This document shows, piece by piece, positions 28,568-36,147 of a DNA stretch of 41,504 bases; position 1 is the first letter of the stretch; every line of letters starts with the position of its first letter. Where the stretch lies: assembly GCA_002455425.1 (NCBI GenBank), contig DKKT01000076.1, positions 9,647 to 51,150 on the forward strand, in the 5' to 3' direction. This stretch comes from Chthonomonas sp. UBA6659 (GTDB taxonomy: Bacteria > Armatimonadota > Fimbriimonadia > Fimbriimonadales > Fimbriimonadaceae). The position numbers and the translations under genes were made by a program. A model generated the notes under the pieces. That model made no database searches. It was not told the origin of the DNA and was given only the letters and a program-made list of their open reading frames with translations.

Positions 28568-28957
28568 TCACACCTTGAACCACTGCTTGGCGAAGTTCGA
28601 GGTCACTGGCGGGAGCAGCACGATACCCTCGTTGGCGCGCATCGCCCCCATGATGTTCATCACGAGGCCAAAGAGCCCCGCAGCCAACATGCCGAGATAG
28701 ATCACGAGCGCAAACGGTCCGAGCACGACCGCAGCCGCAATCATGACGACGAAAAGGACGATCTGGATGATGATGAGACAGATCGACAGGGCCAGGGACT
28801 GGGCCGCACAGGCCTTCACGAACGGCTTGTCTTTCGCAATCATGTAGAAGATCAAGCCCGAAATGAAACCGATGAAAATCGCCAGCACCCAGACGAGCAG
28901 GGCCTGCGATTTCTCTTCTTGAGTCGGAACGAATTCCGACGAGCCTCCAATTTGCAT
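28568..28957 (-). CDS. Small membrane protein, DUF4870/Tic20-like
   Basis: A 129-residue membrane protein. After a polar N-terminus (QIGGSSEFVPTQEEKSQ) it has three or four hydrophobic helices; the segments YMIAKDKPFVKACAAQSL and AALVLGP-type helices match the DUF4870 (Tic20-like) family. In that family a short helix precedes the FVKxHAxQSL-like motif; here Cys-Ala replaces the usual His. Function is unknown. ATG 28957 has GGAGG 13 bases upstream, a long spacing. It follows the glycosyltransferase gene on the same strand after 37 bases. Confidence 0.75.
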   Translation of the reverse strand: MQIGGSSEFVPTQEEKSQALLVWVLAIFIGFISGLIFYMIAKDKPFVKACAAQSLALSICLIIIQIVLFVVMIAAAVVLGPFALVIYLGMLAAGLFGLVMNIMGAMRANEGIVLLPPVTSNFAKQWFKV

Positions 28958-28994
28958 GACGTGTTTTTATCCTCCGGTACTGCCCCTTGGACGA

Positions 28995-30956
28995 CTAGCG
29001 ATTCTCGAAAGATGCCGGAATAGGACGAACTTCCCAGATCACCGCACCGCGCGTAGCATACACCGGGACGATCAGCCCCTGAGCAGAGGCCTCAGCGAGC
29101 AGTCGCTTCCACTTCGTCCGAAGGTCCGCGTCGAGCGCTTGGGCTTCCCCCGCATCGAAGGGGCGACCCTCGGGATTCATCGCTTCGGACCAACGGTTTC
29201 GGAACTCGGGCGGCTGAAACTGCAGGTTCAGATAGACGTGGGTGACCCCGAGCGCCCGGAGCGCGGCGACGAGATCGGCGCCGTTTTGCGCCGTGTCGTA
29301 GGGGATCAGCGTGCTGTGGCCCGGATTTGCCCAAAGATAGGGAACGTCGAGCAGATATCCGAACACCTCGTCGTAAAGGGCGACCCTTCCACCCTTTGCG
29401 ATCTCGTTCAGCTTCCGGCTCGGCTCCCAGAACCCGGTCGTCGACTTCATGGCGTCCTCGACGGAGACGCGCCCGAGGACGACGGGGAGCTGGGTATCGA
29501 GCTGCTGAGACTTCAGAAGCCAGAAGCTGTAGGCCGCCTGAAGGCCGGCGACCCCGGCAAGAACCGGCCCCGCCCGTAAGCGCACCGCCCCCCCGCCGAG
29601 AAGGACGCAAAGCGGCACGAGCAACGTCGTGAGGTAGCGGCTCTGCTGACTGAGGAAAAACCACATCAAGAACGAGACCGCGAGCACCCCAAGAACCCCG
29701 AGCTCGAATGCGCGGCTTCGTCCGGACGCGAGCCAGAAGAGACCGGCGAGAAGCCCGGCCGCCCCGAGCGCGCCCATCGGGAAGCCGAGGCCTTCGGTTT
29801 GCCCGGGGTTGATGTAACGACCCGGCTGGTACCCGAGCCCGAGAACGCCATGCGCGAACTCGAGCGGGTTGCGGCCGGACGTGGTACGTCCAATGCCGAA
29901 GGTTTGCTGCTCGTCGCGATAGATCTCGGCTCGCCACCCGTCCCACCACTTTCCGCCAAGTTGACCGTAAAAGAATGGATAGACCGGATTGCCACTCGTC
30001 GCGACGTTGCGGGCGAGCCACGGCGACGCAACGACGAGCGCCAGAAACCCGAGGCAGACGATCTTTCCGAACGGTATCGAGGCGGCCCCGCGTCGGCGCT
30101 GAACGGACCCGAGGACGAGCAGGACGAAGCAGACCGCGACGATCGTCTGGAGGCCGGTGTACTTGCTCGCCGCGCCCAAGCCGAGGAGAAGCGCCGGCAG
30201 CCACGGGAAGTCTGTCCGGTCCTCGGTTCGCCATTCGATCGCGTAAAGGATCCCGAGCCCGGCGAAGAGTCCGTGGGCGACGTCGATGTAGCCACTCCCG
30301 CTCTCCCAAAGCACCACGGGGGCCCCGGCGAACGCCAGCGCCGTCCACCACCCTGCCGGCGCACCCCAGCGACGTCGCCCGAGCCCGAAAAGCACCATGA
30401 GGCCGAAGACGTAGAAGACGAGCGTGAACGCCTTCGCGCCCGCTGCTCCGCCCCATTGAAGCCCCCAAATGAAGAGGTTGTCGACGACGAAAGGAAAGAA
30501 GCTGTGGTGGATGTAAGGAATCGTCTCGATCTGGCCCGCGGCAAGCCACAGCTTCGGGACCGCCAGGTGGTAGGCGAGCGTGTCCCAGTCCATCGTCGTG
30601 CTCGGGGCGAGGGCATTCACCAACGGAATGGCGGTGAGAAAACCGAGGGCAAGCGGCACGAGCCCCCAGGCCCCTGCCGGCTTCTTCGGCAAGGGTCCCC
30701 ACGATCCCCGATCGCCGGTCATGGCCCAGCCGGCAAGCGCAAGGACCCCCACTGCTACGACGGCCAAGCCCCACGAAAACCCACCGGGAAAGAGACCTAG
30801 AAAGAAGGTGAGGACGCCGATGCCACCGAGCCCGAGCAGTCCTGCAACTCCCCAGGCCTCAGCCGGATCCAACGCATTGAGGGACGCTGCGAAAAGCCGC
30901 CGCCCACCGATCGCGACGACGACGCAGAAAACGAGCGTGATCGCGAGCCCGGGCAT
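28995..30956 (-). CDS. GT-C fold membrane glycosyltransferase
   Basis: A 653-residue integral membrane protein with about a dozen transmembrane helices and a C-terminal soluble domain (about 480-653). The first external loop holds the acidic motif MDWDTLAYHLAVPKLW, typical of GT-C enzymes such as ArnT or PMT-like glycosyltransferases, which use polyprenyl-phosphate sugars. Conserved aromatic/His residues (YIHHSFFPF) follow. The donor and acceptor cannot be assigned. No Shine-Dalgarno sequence precedes ATG 30956, but TATACT lies exactly 7 bases upstream. The GH-A-like lipoprotein gene is 24 bases upstream on the same strand. Confidence 0.82.
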   Translation of the reverse strand: MPGLAITLVFCVVVAIGGRRLFAASLNALDPAEAWGVAGLLGLGGIGVLTFFLGLFPGGFSWGLAVVAVGVLALAGWAMTGDRGSWGPLPKKPAGAWGLVPLALGFLTAIPLVNALAPSTTMDWDTLAYHLAVPKLWLAAGQIETIPYIHHSFFPFVVDNLFIWGLQWGGAAGAKAFTLVFYVFGLMVLFGLGRRRWGAPAGWWTALAFAGAPVVLWESGSGYIDVAHGLFAGLGILYAIEWRTEDRTDFPWLPALLLGLGAASKYTGLQTIVAVCFVLLVLGSVQRRRGAASIPFGKIVCLGFLALVVASPWLARNVATSGNPVYPFFYGQLGGKWWDGWRAEIYRDEQQTFGIGRTTSGRNPLEFAHGVLGLGYQPGRYINPGQTEGLGFPMGALGAAGLLAGLFWLASGRSRAFELGVLGVLAVSFLMWFFLSQQSRYLTTLLVPLCVLLGGGAVRLRAGPVLAGVAGLQAAYSFWLLKSQQLDTQLPVVLGRVSVEDAMKSTTGFWEPSRKLNEIAKGGRVALYDEVFGYLLDVPYLWANPGHSTLIPYDTAQNGADLVAALRALGVTHVYLNLQFQPPEFRNRWSEAMNPEGRPFDAGEAQALDADLRTKWKRLLAEASAQGLIVPVYATRGAVIWEVRPIPASFENR

Positions 30957-30963
30957 GCGCGGC

Positions 30964-30969
30964 AGTATA
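30964..30969 (-). promoter_or_regulatory. TANNNT -10 candidate, glycosyltransferase gene
   Basis: TATACT on the minus strand ends 7 bases before the ATG at 30956, the geometry expected for a leaderless mRNA. No ribosome site is present. The -35 region is inside the preceding gene and poor. Confidence 0.4.
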
Positions 30970-30980
30970 CGGTCCGTTGG

Positions 30981-32156
30981 CTATTGCCCGGCGGCCGTCG
31001 CCGTATAAGCCTGCTTCATTGCGGCGAAGCTCGGTTTCTCGGCGAGCGTGTCGATCGGGTACTTCTCTCCTCGGGTCGTCGTGCCTTGCTTCGCGTTCGG
31101 CGTCGCGATCTTGTAGACCCCGAACGTCGCCTCGGTCCCTCCTTTCCAAAACTCGTTCACGTTCGAGAACACCGACATGCCGATGAACGAGCCGCTCCGG
31201 GTGAGCGGCAACAGAGCGGCCATCTGCGCAGCGTAGAACGCGCCCTGTTGCTCCTCCGTCTGCACGTCGGCACCAATCTCCTTGCCGACCTCATACATGA
31301 TGAAAGGCATGTTCTCGGTCGCACCCGGGAAACGCGTCGAGGCCCACGGGCCGAGGTCCGAACCCGGATTGAACGAGTTCACGCAGGCGATGAACCGGTT
31401 CTTGAAGACCGACTCCATTCCCGCCGCGGTGAAGGCGTCACGAAGTTGGAGCGTGGCCCCGGCTCCTTCAACCGGATTACCGAACTTGATGCCGAACGTC
31501 ACGGGCGACGTGAACGCAACCCGGTCCGCCGGTGCGATGCCGAGCTTGTCTTCCGCGTCGATGACTCTCTTCGCCATCTGAGCGATGTCGCCCGGCTGGA
31601 AGAAACCACCGGTATTGTCCCACTCGTTCCCCAACGTCCAGAGGATGACGGCCGGGTTCCGCTTACCTCCCACGTAGACTTCGCCGACGATCGCGTCGAT
31701 CCAACCTTGGACGTTCGGATTGCCGTTCTTCATCTCGGTGATGTAGTAGTTCGAGATCGGCACCGCCACGCAGACCTTGTTGGCCGCGCAGTAGTTCAGG
31801 AAGTTCTTGTGGTTTCGACCCGATCCTGGCTGGTTCCAATCGTAGGGATGGATAAAGCCCACTCCCGCGGTTCGCAACTTCCCGATGTCGTCGCGCCCCG
31901 ACGGACCCCATAGCTCCCTGAAGTCATCGTTGCAGAAGTCAGAGTCCTCGTACTTGCCGCTCCCGGTACCGGTGTAGTCGCTCGGTGCGGGCTTGAACGC
32001 CAGGCCCAACATCGGTCGAAGGCCTACGACCCGATCGATGGCGGCACTATCGGCTCGATTCGGGGGCGCTTCGTGGAGATCGTTGCTTCCACCACCCCCG
32101 CCACATCCGACGACTGAGACCACGACGACACCGAGAAGAAGCGCCTTCCAATTCAT
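30981..32156 (-). CDS. Lipoprotein, GH-A clan glycoside hydrolase-like
   Basis: A 391-residue lipoprotein. The lipobox VVGC (Cys18) is followed by five Gly. The rest looks like a TIM-barrel glycoside hydrolase of clan GH-A. The strand-4 motif ILWTLGNEW contains the probable acid/base Glu178, and PFIMYEVGKE contains the probable nucleophile Glu289, about 110 residues later as is usual. GH2, GH5 and related families are possible; I cannot name one. Surface anchoring suggests glycan cleavage outside the cell. It is divergent from the GH106-like gene 125 bases away, and both may serve the same polysaccharide. Confidence 0.75.
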   Translation of the reverse strand: MNWKALLLGVVVVSVVGCGGGGGSNDLHEAPPNRADSAAIDRVVGLRPMLGLAFKPAPSDYTGTGSGKYEDSDFCNDDFRELWGPSGRDDIGKLRTAGVGFIHPYDWNQPGSGRNHKNFLNYCAANKVCVAVPISNYYITEMKNGNPNVQGWIDAIVGEVYVGGKRNPAVILWTLGNEWDNTGGFFQPGDIAQMAKRVIDAEDKLGIAPADRVAFTSPVTFGIKFGNPVEGAGATLQLRDAFTAAGMESVFKNRFIACVNSFNPGSDLGPWASTRFPGATENMPFIMYEVGKEIGADVQTEEQQGAFYAAQMAALLPLTRSGSFIGMSVFSNVNEFWKGGTEATFGVYKIATPNAKQGTTTRGEKYPIDTLAEKPSFAAMKQAYTATAAGQ

Positions 32157-32281
32157 GGTGTCTTAGTTTCGACGTCGCTTGGCGATTCCCTGTCGCACAA
32201 TCCAGATCTTGGGCGCGAACCTGGTGGAGCCGTTCCTACGGGAAGGAATCGACGGGGCTGCCGCCGTAACTGGGATGCACG

Positions 32282-35200
32282 ATGATCACCCTCCTCGTCG
32301 CGACCTGTCTGCTCGCTCAGGGCGACCAAGACCCGCTCGTCCAGCGGTTCCAAAACCCGCCCGCTTCGGCAAAACCTCACACATGGTGGCACTGGATGGA
32401 CGGCAACGTCACCCGCAACGGGATCACCGCCGACCTCGAGGCGATGAAGACCGCAGGGATCGGTGGCGCGCAGATCTTCGATGTCGGTCAGGGCGTGCCT
32501 GCGGGCCCGATCGACTACAACACGCCCGAGTGGCGCGATCTGATGGTGCACGCGATCGCGGAGGGTAAGCGACTCGGACTCGAAGTGACGATGCATAACT
32601 GCGCGGGCTGGTCGTCGAGCGGCGCGCCCTGGGTATTACCCGCCGACGCAATGAAGCGGATCACGTCGTCGACTGTGGCTGTATCTCAGTCGGATGCGGC
32701 ATCGACTCCGCTGCCCAACCCGCCGACGACCGGCGGCTTCTACCGCGACATCGCCGTTTATGTGCTTCGCGGCACGGTCAAGACGGGGGCGATCGGGTCA
32801 CTGACCGGCCTCGGGGCCAACCCTGGGCCTGTCGAGCGGCTCGACTGGGCGAAGGCCGAGGTTGTTTCGACCGTTGGCCCGGACAAGATCCGGGCCGACG
32901 GCACGCTCGATGTTCGCCTGCCGGCGGGGACCCACACGCTCCTCCGCATCGGCGAAACGTTGACTGGCTCCCAGAACGTCGCGAGTCGGGACAGCGGGCG
33001 TGGCTACGAAGTCGACAAGCTTAGTCGGGAGTCGCTCGACCGGTTCTTTGCGGGGGGACTTGACCCGCTCCTCGCTCAAGCCGAACCGCGTTCCGGGCGC
33101 CGAGGTTTGACGACGGTGCTCATCGACAGTTACGAGACGGGCTACAACAACTGGACGGGCAGGATGCTCGAAGAATTCCGGGCCCGCCGGGGCTACGACG
33201 CCTTACCCTACCTGCCCACCTTGGCCGGCCTCGTCGTCGGCGATGAACGGCGCACGCTCGGCTTTCTCTTCGACTTCCGCCGCACGCTGGCCGAGCTATG
33301 GGCCGAAAACTACAGCGGTCACTTCGCGACCCGACTCAAGGAGAAGGGGCTCGAACTCGCGATCGAGCCGTACGGGAACGGCAACTTCGACCCATTCACG
33401 TTTGCGAAGCCGGCGGACCTCATCATGGGTGAGTATTGGGTGGGCGACACGACGATCAACGCGAGTGTCAAGCACGCCTCGTCGGTCGCGCACGTCTATG
33501 GCCACGCGATCGTCGGAGCAGAGGCTCTGACTGCCACCCCGGACCAGGCGGGCTGGCGCAATCAGCCACGGCAGTGGAAGCCGTTTGCCGACCACGCCAT
33601 GACGCTCGGGATCAATCGGATCATCTACCACCGCTTTGCGCACCAGCCGTGGACGCAGCCGGTGTTGCCGGGCATGACGATGGGCCCTTGGGGATCGCAC
33701 GTCGATCGGGGCAACACCATCTGGCCCTTCATGCCGGCTTGGAACCTCTACGTGAGCCGCTGCCAACAGATGCTGCAAAGCGGACAGTTCGTGGCCGACA
33801 TCCTCCTTTTCGCCGGAGAAGACGCGCCGCAGAGCTACGCCGGCGAAGGACAGAGCCTCCCGGAAATCCCGGCCGGCTACGACTTCGACTTCTGTGGCCT
33901 GGATCCCCTGATGTCACTACGGGTCGAACAGGGTCGCCTGGTCCTCCCCAACGGGGCATCCTACGCCCTCCTCGCGTTGCCCCTGGGGACGAAGATGACC
34001 CTTCCCGTGGCACTAAAGATCCGCGAATTGGCCGAGGCCGGTGCGGTGATCAGCAGCCCGAAGCCGACGGCCACGCCGAGCCTGGCCGAAGCGGCCCGGG
34101 CCGGCGATGTCGCGTTGGCCACCATGGCCGACGCTGTCTGGGGACCGGCCCGAGCCGCCTCCGGCCGACGCAAGGTCGGAAAAGGACAGATTTTTTGGGG
34201 CGCGGACCTCGGCACGGTGATGACGACCCTGCGGCAAGCCCCTGACTTCCAGGCCGACGCCCGCGAAGTGCGAGCAATCCACCGCCGGGTCGGGGCCGAC
34301 GAGGTCTATTTCGTCGCATCATCGGAACCGTATCCACGGACCGTCAAGTGTCGGTTCCGGGTCGGCGGGGGCATGAAGCGTGTCCAACTGTGGAACCCGG
34401 AGAACGGCCAAATCTCCGACGCACCTGTGTGGGACACTCTGTCGCAACAGAGGATCGAAGTGCCGATTCGGTTCGAAAGCAACGGCTCGGTGTTCGTCGT
34501 CTTTCGCCCCTCGTCCCGTCCCGTCCCGCATTTCGCGAGTATCCGCGAGACTGGGTTTGAGGTTCTCGGCGCGGGGCCGAAGCCGAAGTTGACGATCCTC
34601 AAGGCAGTCTATGGCGACATGGCGAGCGGGAGGGTCGTCGATGTCACCAAGCTGGTCGCCCAGGCCGCCGGTCCCCACTCGATCCGCATCCGGGCGAGCA
34701 ACACCGCGCTCGGCGGCGATCCCGCGGTCAACATCTTGAAGACCCTGACCGTTACCTATGAATTGGGCGGGGAGGTGCGAACGGCAACGCTCCGGGAAAA
34801 CGAGAGCTTCGCCCTCGGCGACCTGCCCGAGGAGGGAACTCCCCCCGACTACGAGATCGTCGGGAACGAAGTGCGGTTCTGGAGGCCTGGCGGTCTGAAC
34901 CTGGTCTCTCCCGGCCGACCGAACATCACGAAACGGGTCGGGGGCGAACTGAGCGCGATCCCCGTGACCGGAGATTGGACGATCGCGTTTCCACCCGGCT
35001 GGGACGTGCCCTCGGGAATCAAGGTGCCGACCCTTGAGTCCTGGTCGGCGAGCCAGGACTTCGGCATCAAGCACTTCTCGGGTACCGCAACCTACTCGCG
35101 AACGCTCGACGTTCCCGGGTCGATGCTCGGCCCTCAAAGACGGGTGATCTTGGACCTCGGGGACGTGCGGGAGATGTGCCGGGTCAAACTCAACGGGCGG

Positions 35201-35536
35201 CTGATCGCGACGCTCTGGAAGCCCCCGTTCCGCATCGACATCACGCCGCAGGCGAAGGCCGGCGCCAACGCGCTCGAGGTCGAGGTTACGAATCTCTGGG
35301 TCAACCGCCTGATCGGCGACGAACAGTTCCCCGACGATATGGGATGGAACGGCGACCGTCTGACGACATGGCCCGAATGGTTCAGGAACGGCACTTCCCG
35401 ACCTGAGCCGCGGCGGAAGACGTTCACCACCTGGCGCCACAACTTCAAAGACACACCGTTGCTGCCATCGGGCCTACTGGGCCCAGTGGTCCTGCGCCCT
35501 GTCCGAACGCTGTCACTGAGCCGGCGGGCTCAGTGA
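32282..35536 (+). CDS. GH106-like alpha-L-rhamnosidase
   Basis: A 1084-residue secreted glycoside hydrolase. A short signal peptide (ITLLVATCLLAQ) leads to FQNPPASAKPHTWWHWMDGNVT and GITADLEAMKTAGIGGAQIFD, the hallmark N-terminus of GH106, whose characterised members release alpha-L-rhamnose. The middle barrel is complete (for example FDFCGLDPL and HRFAHQPW). The C-terminal part has beta-sandwich modules ending in a galactose-binding-like domain (DLGDVREMCRVKLNG, then LEVEVTNLWVNRLIGDE). The length is normal for the family. No clear ribosome site precedes ATG 32282. The stop codon lies in a hairpin shared with the convergent PrcB-domain gene. Confidence 0.88.
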   Translation: MITLLVATCLLAQGDQDPLVQRFQNPPASAKPHTWWHWMDGNVTRNGITADLEAMKTAGIGGAQIFDVGQGVPAGPIDYNTPEWRDLMVHAIAEGKRLGLEVTMHNCAGWSSSGAPWVLPADAMKRITSSTVAVSQSDAASTPLPNPPTTGGFYRDIAVYVLRGTVKTGAIGSLTGLGANPGPVERLDWAKAEVVSTVGPDKIRADGTLDVRLPAGTHTLLRIGETLTGSQNVASRDSGRGYEVDKLSRESLDRFFAGGLDPLLAQAEPRSGRRGLTTVLIDSYETGYNNWTGRMLEEFRARRGYDALPYLPTLAGLVVGDERRTLGFLFDFRRTLAELWAENYSGHFATRLKEKGLELAIEPYGNGNFDPFTFAKPADLIMGEYWVGDTTINASVKHASSVAHVYGHAIVGAEALTATPDQAGWRNQPRQWKPFADHAMTLGINRIIYHRFAHQPWTQPVLPGMTMGPWGSHVDRGNTIWPFMPAWNLYVSRCQQMLQSGQFVADILLFAGEDAPQSYAGEGQSLPEIPAGYDFDFCGLDPLMSLRVEQGRLVLPNGASYALLALPLGTKMTLPVALKIRELAEAGAVISSPKPTATPSLAEAARAGDVALATMADAVWGPARAASGRRKVGKGQIFWGADLGTVMTTLRQAPDFQADAREVRAIHRRVGADEVYFVASSEPYPRTVKCRFRVGGGMKRVQLWNPENGQISDAPVWDTLSQQRIEVPIRFESNGSVFVVFRPSSRPVPHFASIRETGFEVLGAGPKPKLTILKAVYGDMASGRVVDVTKLVAQAAGPHSIRIRASNTALGGDPAVNILKTLTVTYELGGEVRTATLRENESFALGDLPEEGTPPDYEIVGNEVRFWRPGGLNLVSPGRPNITKRVGGELSAIPVTGDWTIAFPPGWDVPSGIKVPTLESWSASQDFGIKHFSGTATYSRTLDVPGSMLGPQRRVILDLGDVREMCRVKLNGRLIATLWKPPFRIDITPQAKAGANALEVEVTNLWVNRLIGDEQFPDDMGWNGDRLTTWPEWFRNGTSRPEPRRKTFTTWRHNFKDTPLLPSGLLGPVVLRPVRTLSLSRRAQ

Positions 35537-35538
35537 CA
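35511..35538. terminator. Shared hairpin holding two convergent stop codons
   Basis: A perfect 12-bp stem (35511-35522 with 35527-35538) has a 4-base loop. The plus-strand stop (35534-35536) and the minus-strand stop (35530-35532) both lie in the right arm. It probably terminates or stabilises both convergent transcripts; no T-tract is present. Confidence 0.75.
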
Positions 35539-36078
35539 CTTGCAGGACGAGCAGCCGCACTTGCAACCACAGCCACCCTTGTTGCCCCATGAACTGCCGA
35601 AGTACCGCTGGACGGCCGTTCGCTGGGCGAATGTGGGGTTGCCGAGGGCTCGCTCCAACTTGATGATCGCGAACGGGCTTGACACGGCTTGCGGCACCAT
35701 CTGACCCGCCATCGGCGTCGTCTCGACGTACTGCACGACGTACTCGGAAGGATTGTTGCGGCGAATCGACTCCACGTACACTTGATAGCCCATCGTTGGG
35801 CGTTGTCCGAGGTTGATCGCAATCAGCTGTTCCTTGTTCCAGTCGATGTCGCGGGGGGCGCTGGAGGCGGGGGCCCTTCCCCCGTTCAACTCGGACCAGT
35901 ACTTCTGCCAGTCGCCTTCGGTCACGAGAACGCGGACACCGGCTTTGGTGATGCCACAGTCGGTGCCGGAGAGGTAGTTACCCCACACGATCCCCTTTTC
36001 GTAGCCGACGAACTGGGCCATGGGGCGGCTCGCGATGAGGATGAGCGCGATGGCGAGGACGAGGACATTCGCTTTCAT
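35530..36078 (-). CDS. PrcB-domain secreted protein with Cys-rich tail
   Basis: A 182-residue exported protein. The signal peptide ends near RPMAQ. The segment from about 90 to 155 (GYQVYVESIRR and YVVQYVETTPMAGQMVPQAV, then SSPFAIIKLER) matches the PrcB C-terminal domain, named for an accessory subunit of a Treponema protease complex. The last 13 residues contain Cys170, 172, 174, 176, 179, 181 and His182 in a C-x-C repeat reminiscent of metallothioneins, so the tail could bind metal ions or crosslink the protein. Protease association is known only for the family namesake. It is convergent with the GH106-like gene, and the two coding ends overlap by seven bases. Confidence 0.83.
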   Translation of the reverse strand: MKANVLVLAIALILIASRPMAQFVGYEKGIVWGNYLSGTDCGITKAGVRVLVTEGDWQKYWSELNGGRAPASSAPRDIDWNKEQLIAINLGQRPTMGYQVYVESIRRNNPSEYVVQYVETTPMAGQMVPQAVSSPFAIIKLERALGNPTFAQRTAVQRYFGSSWGNKGGCGCKCGCSSCKCH

Positions 36079-36111
36079 GATGTTTCTTTAGACGCCTCGC
36101 CGGGAGCTAGG

Positions 36112-36140
36112 TTGCGTCCGTGACCCGACCGGCGTACACT
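36112..36140 (+). promoter_or_regulatory. Promoter with TACACT -10 for leaderless importer operon
   Basis: TTGCGT (36112-36117) and TACACT (36135-36140) are spaced by 17 bases. The -10 ends 7 bases before ATG 36148, so transcription would start at the initiation codon. No ribosome site is present. Confidence 0.5.
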
Positions 36141-36147
36141 GTCACCC

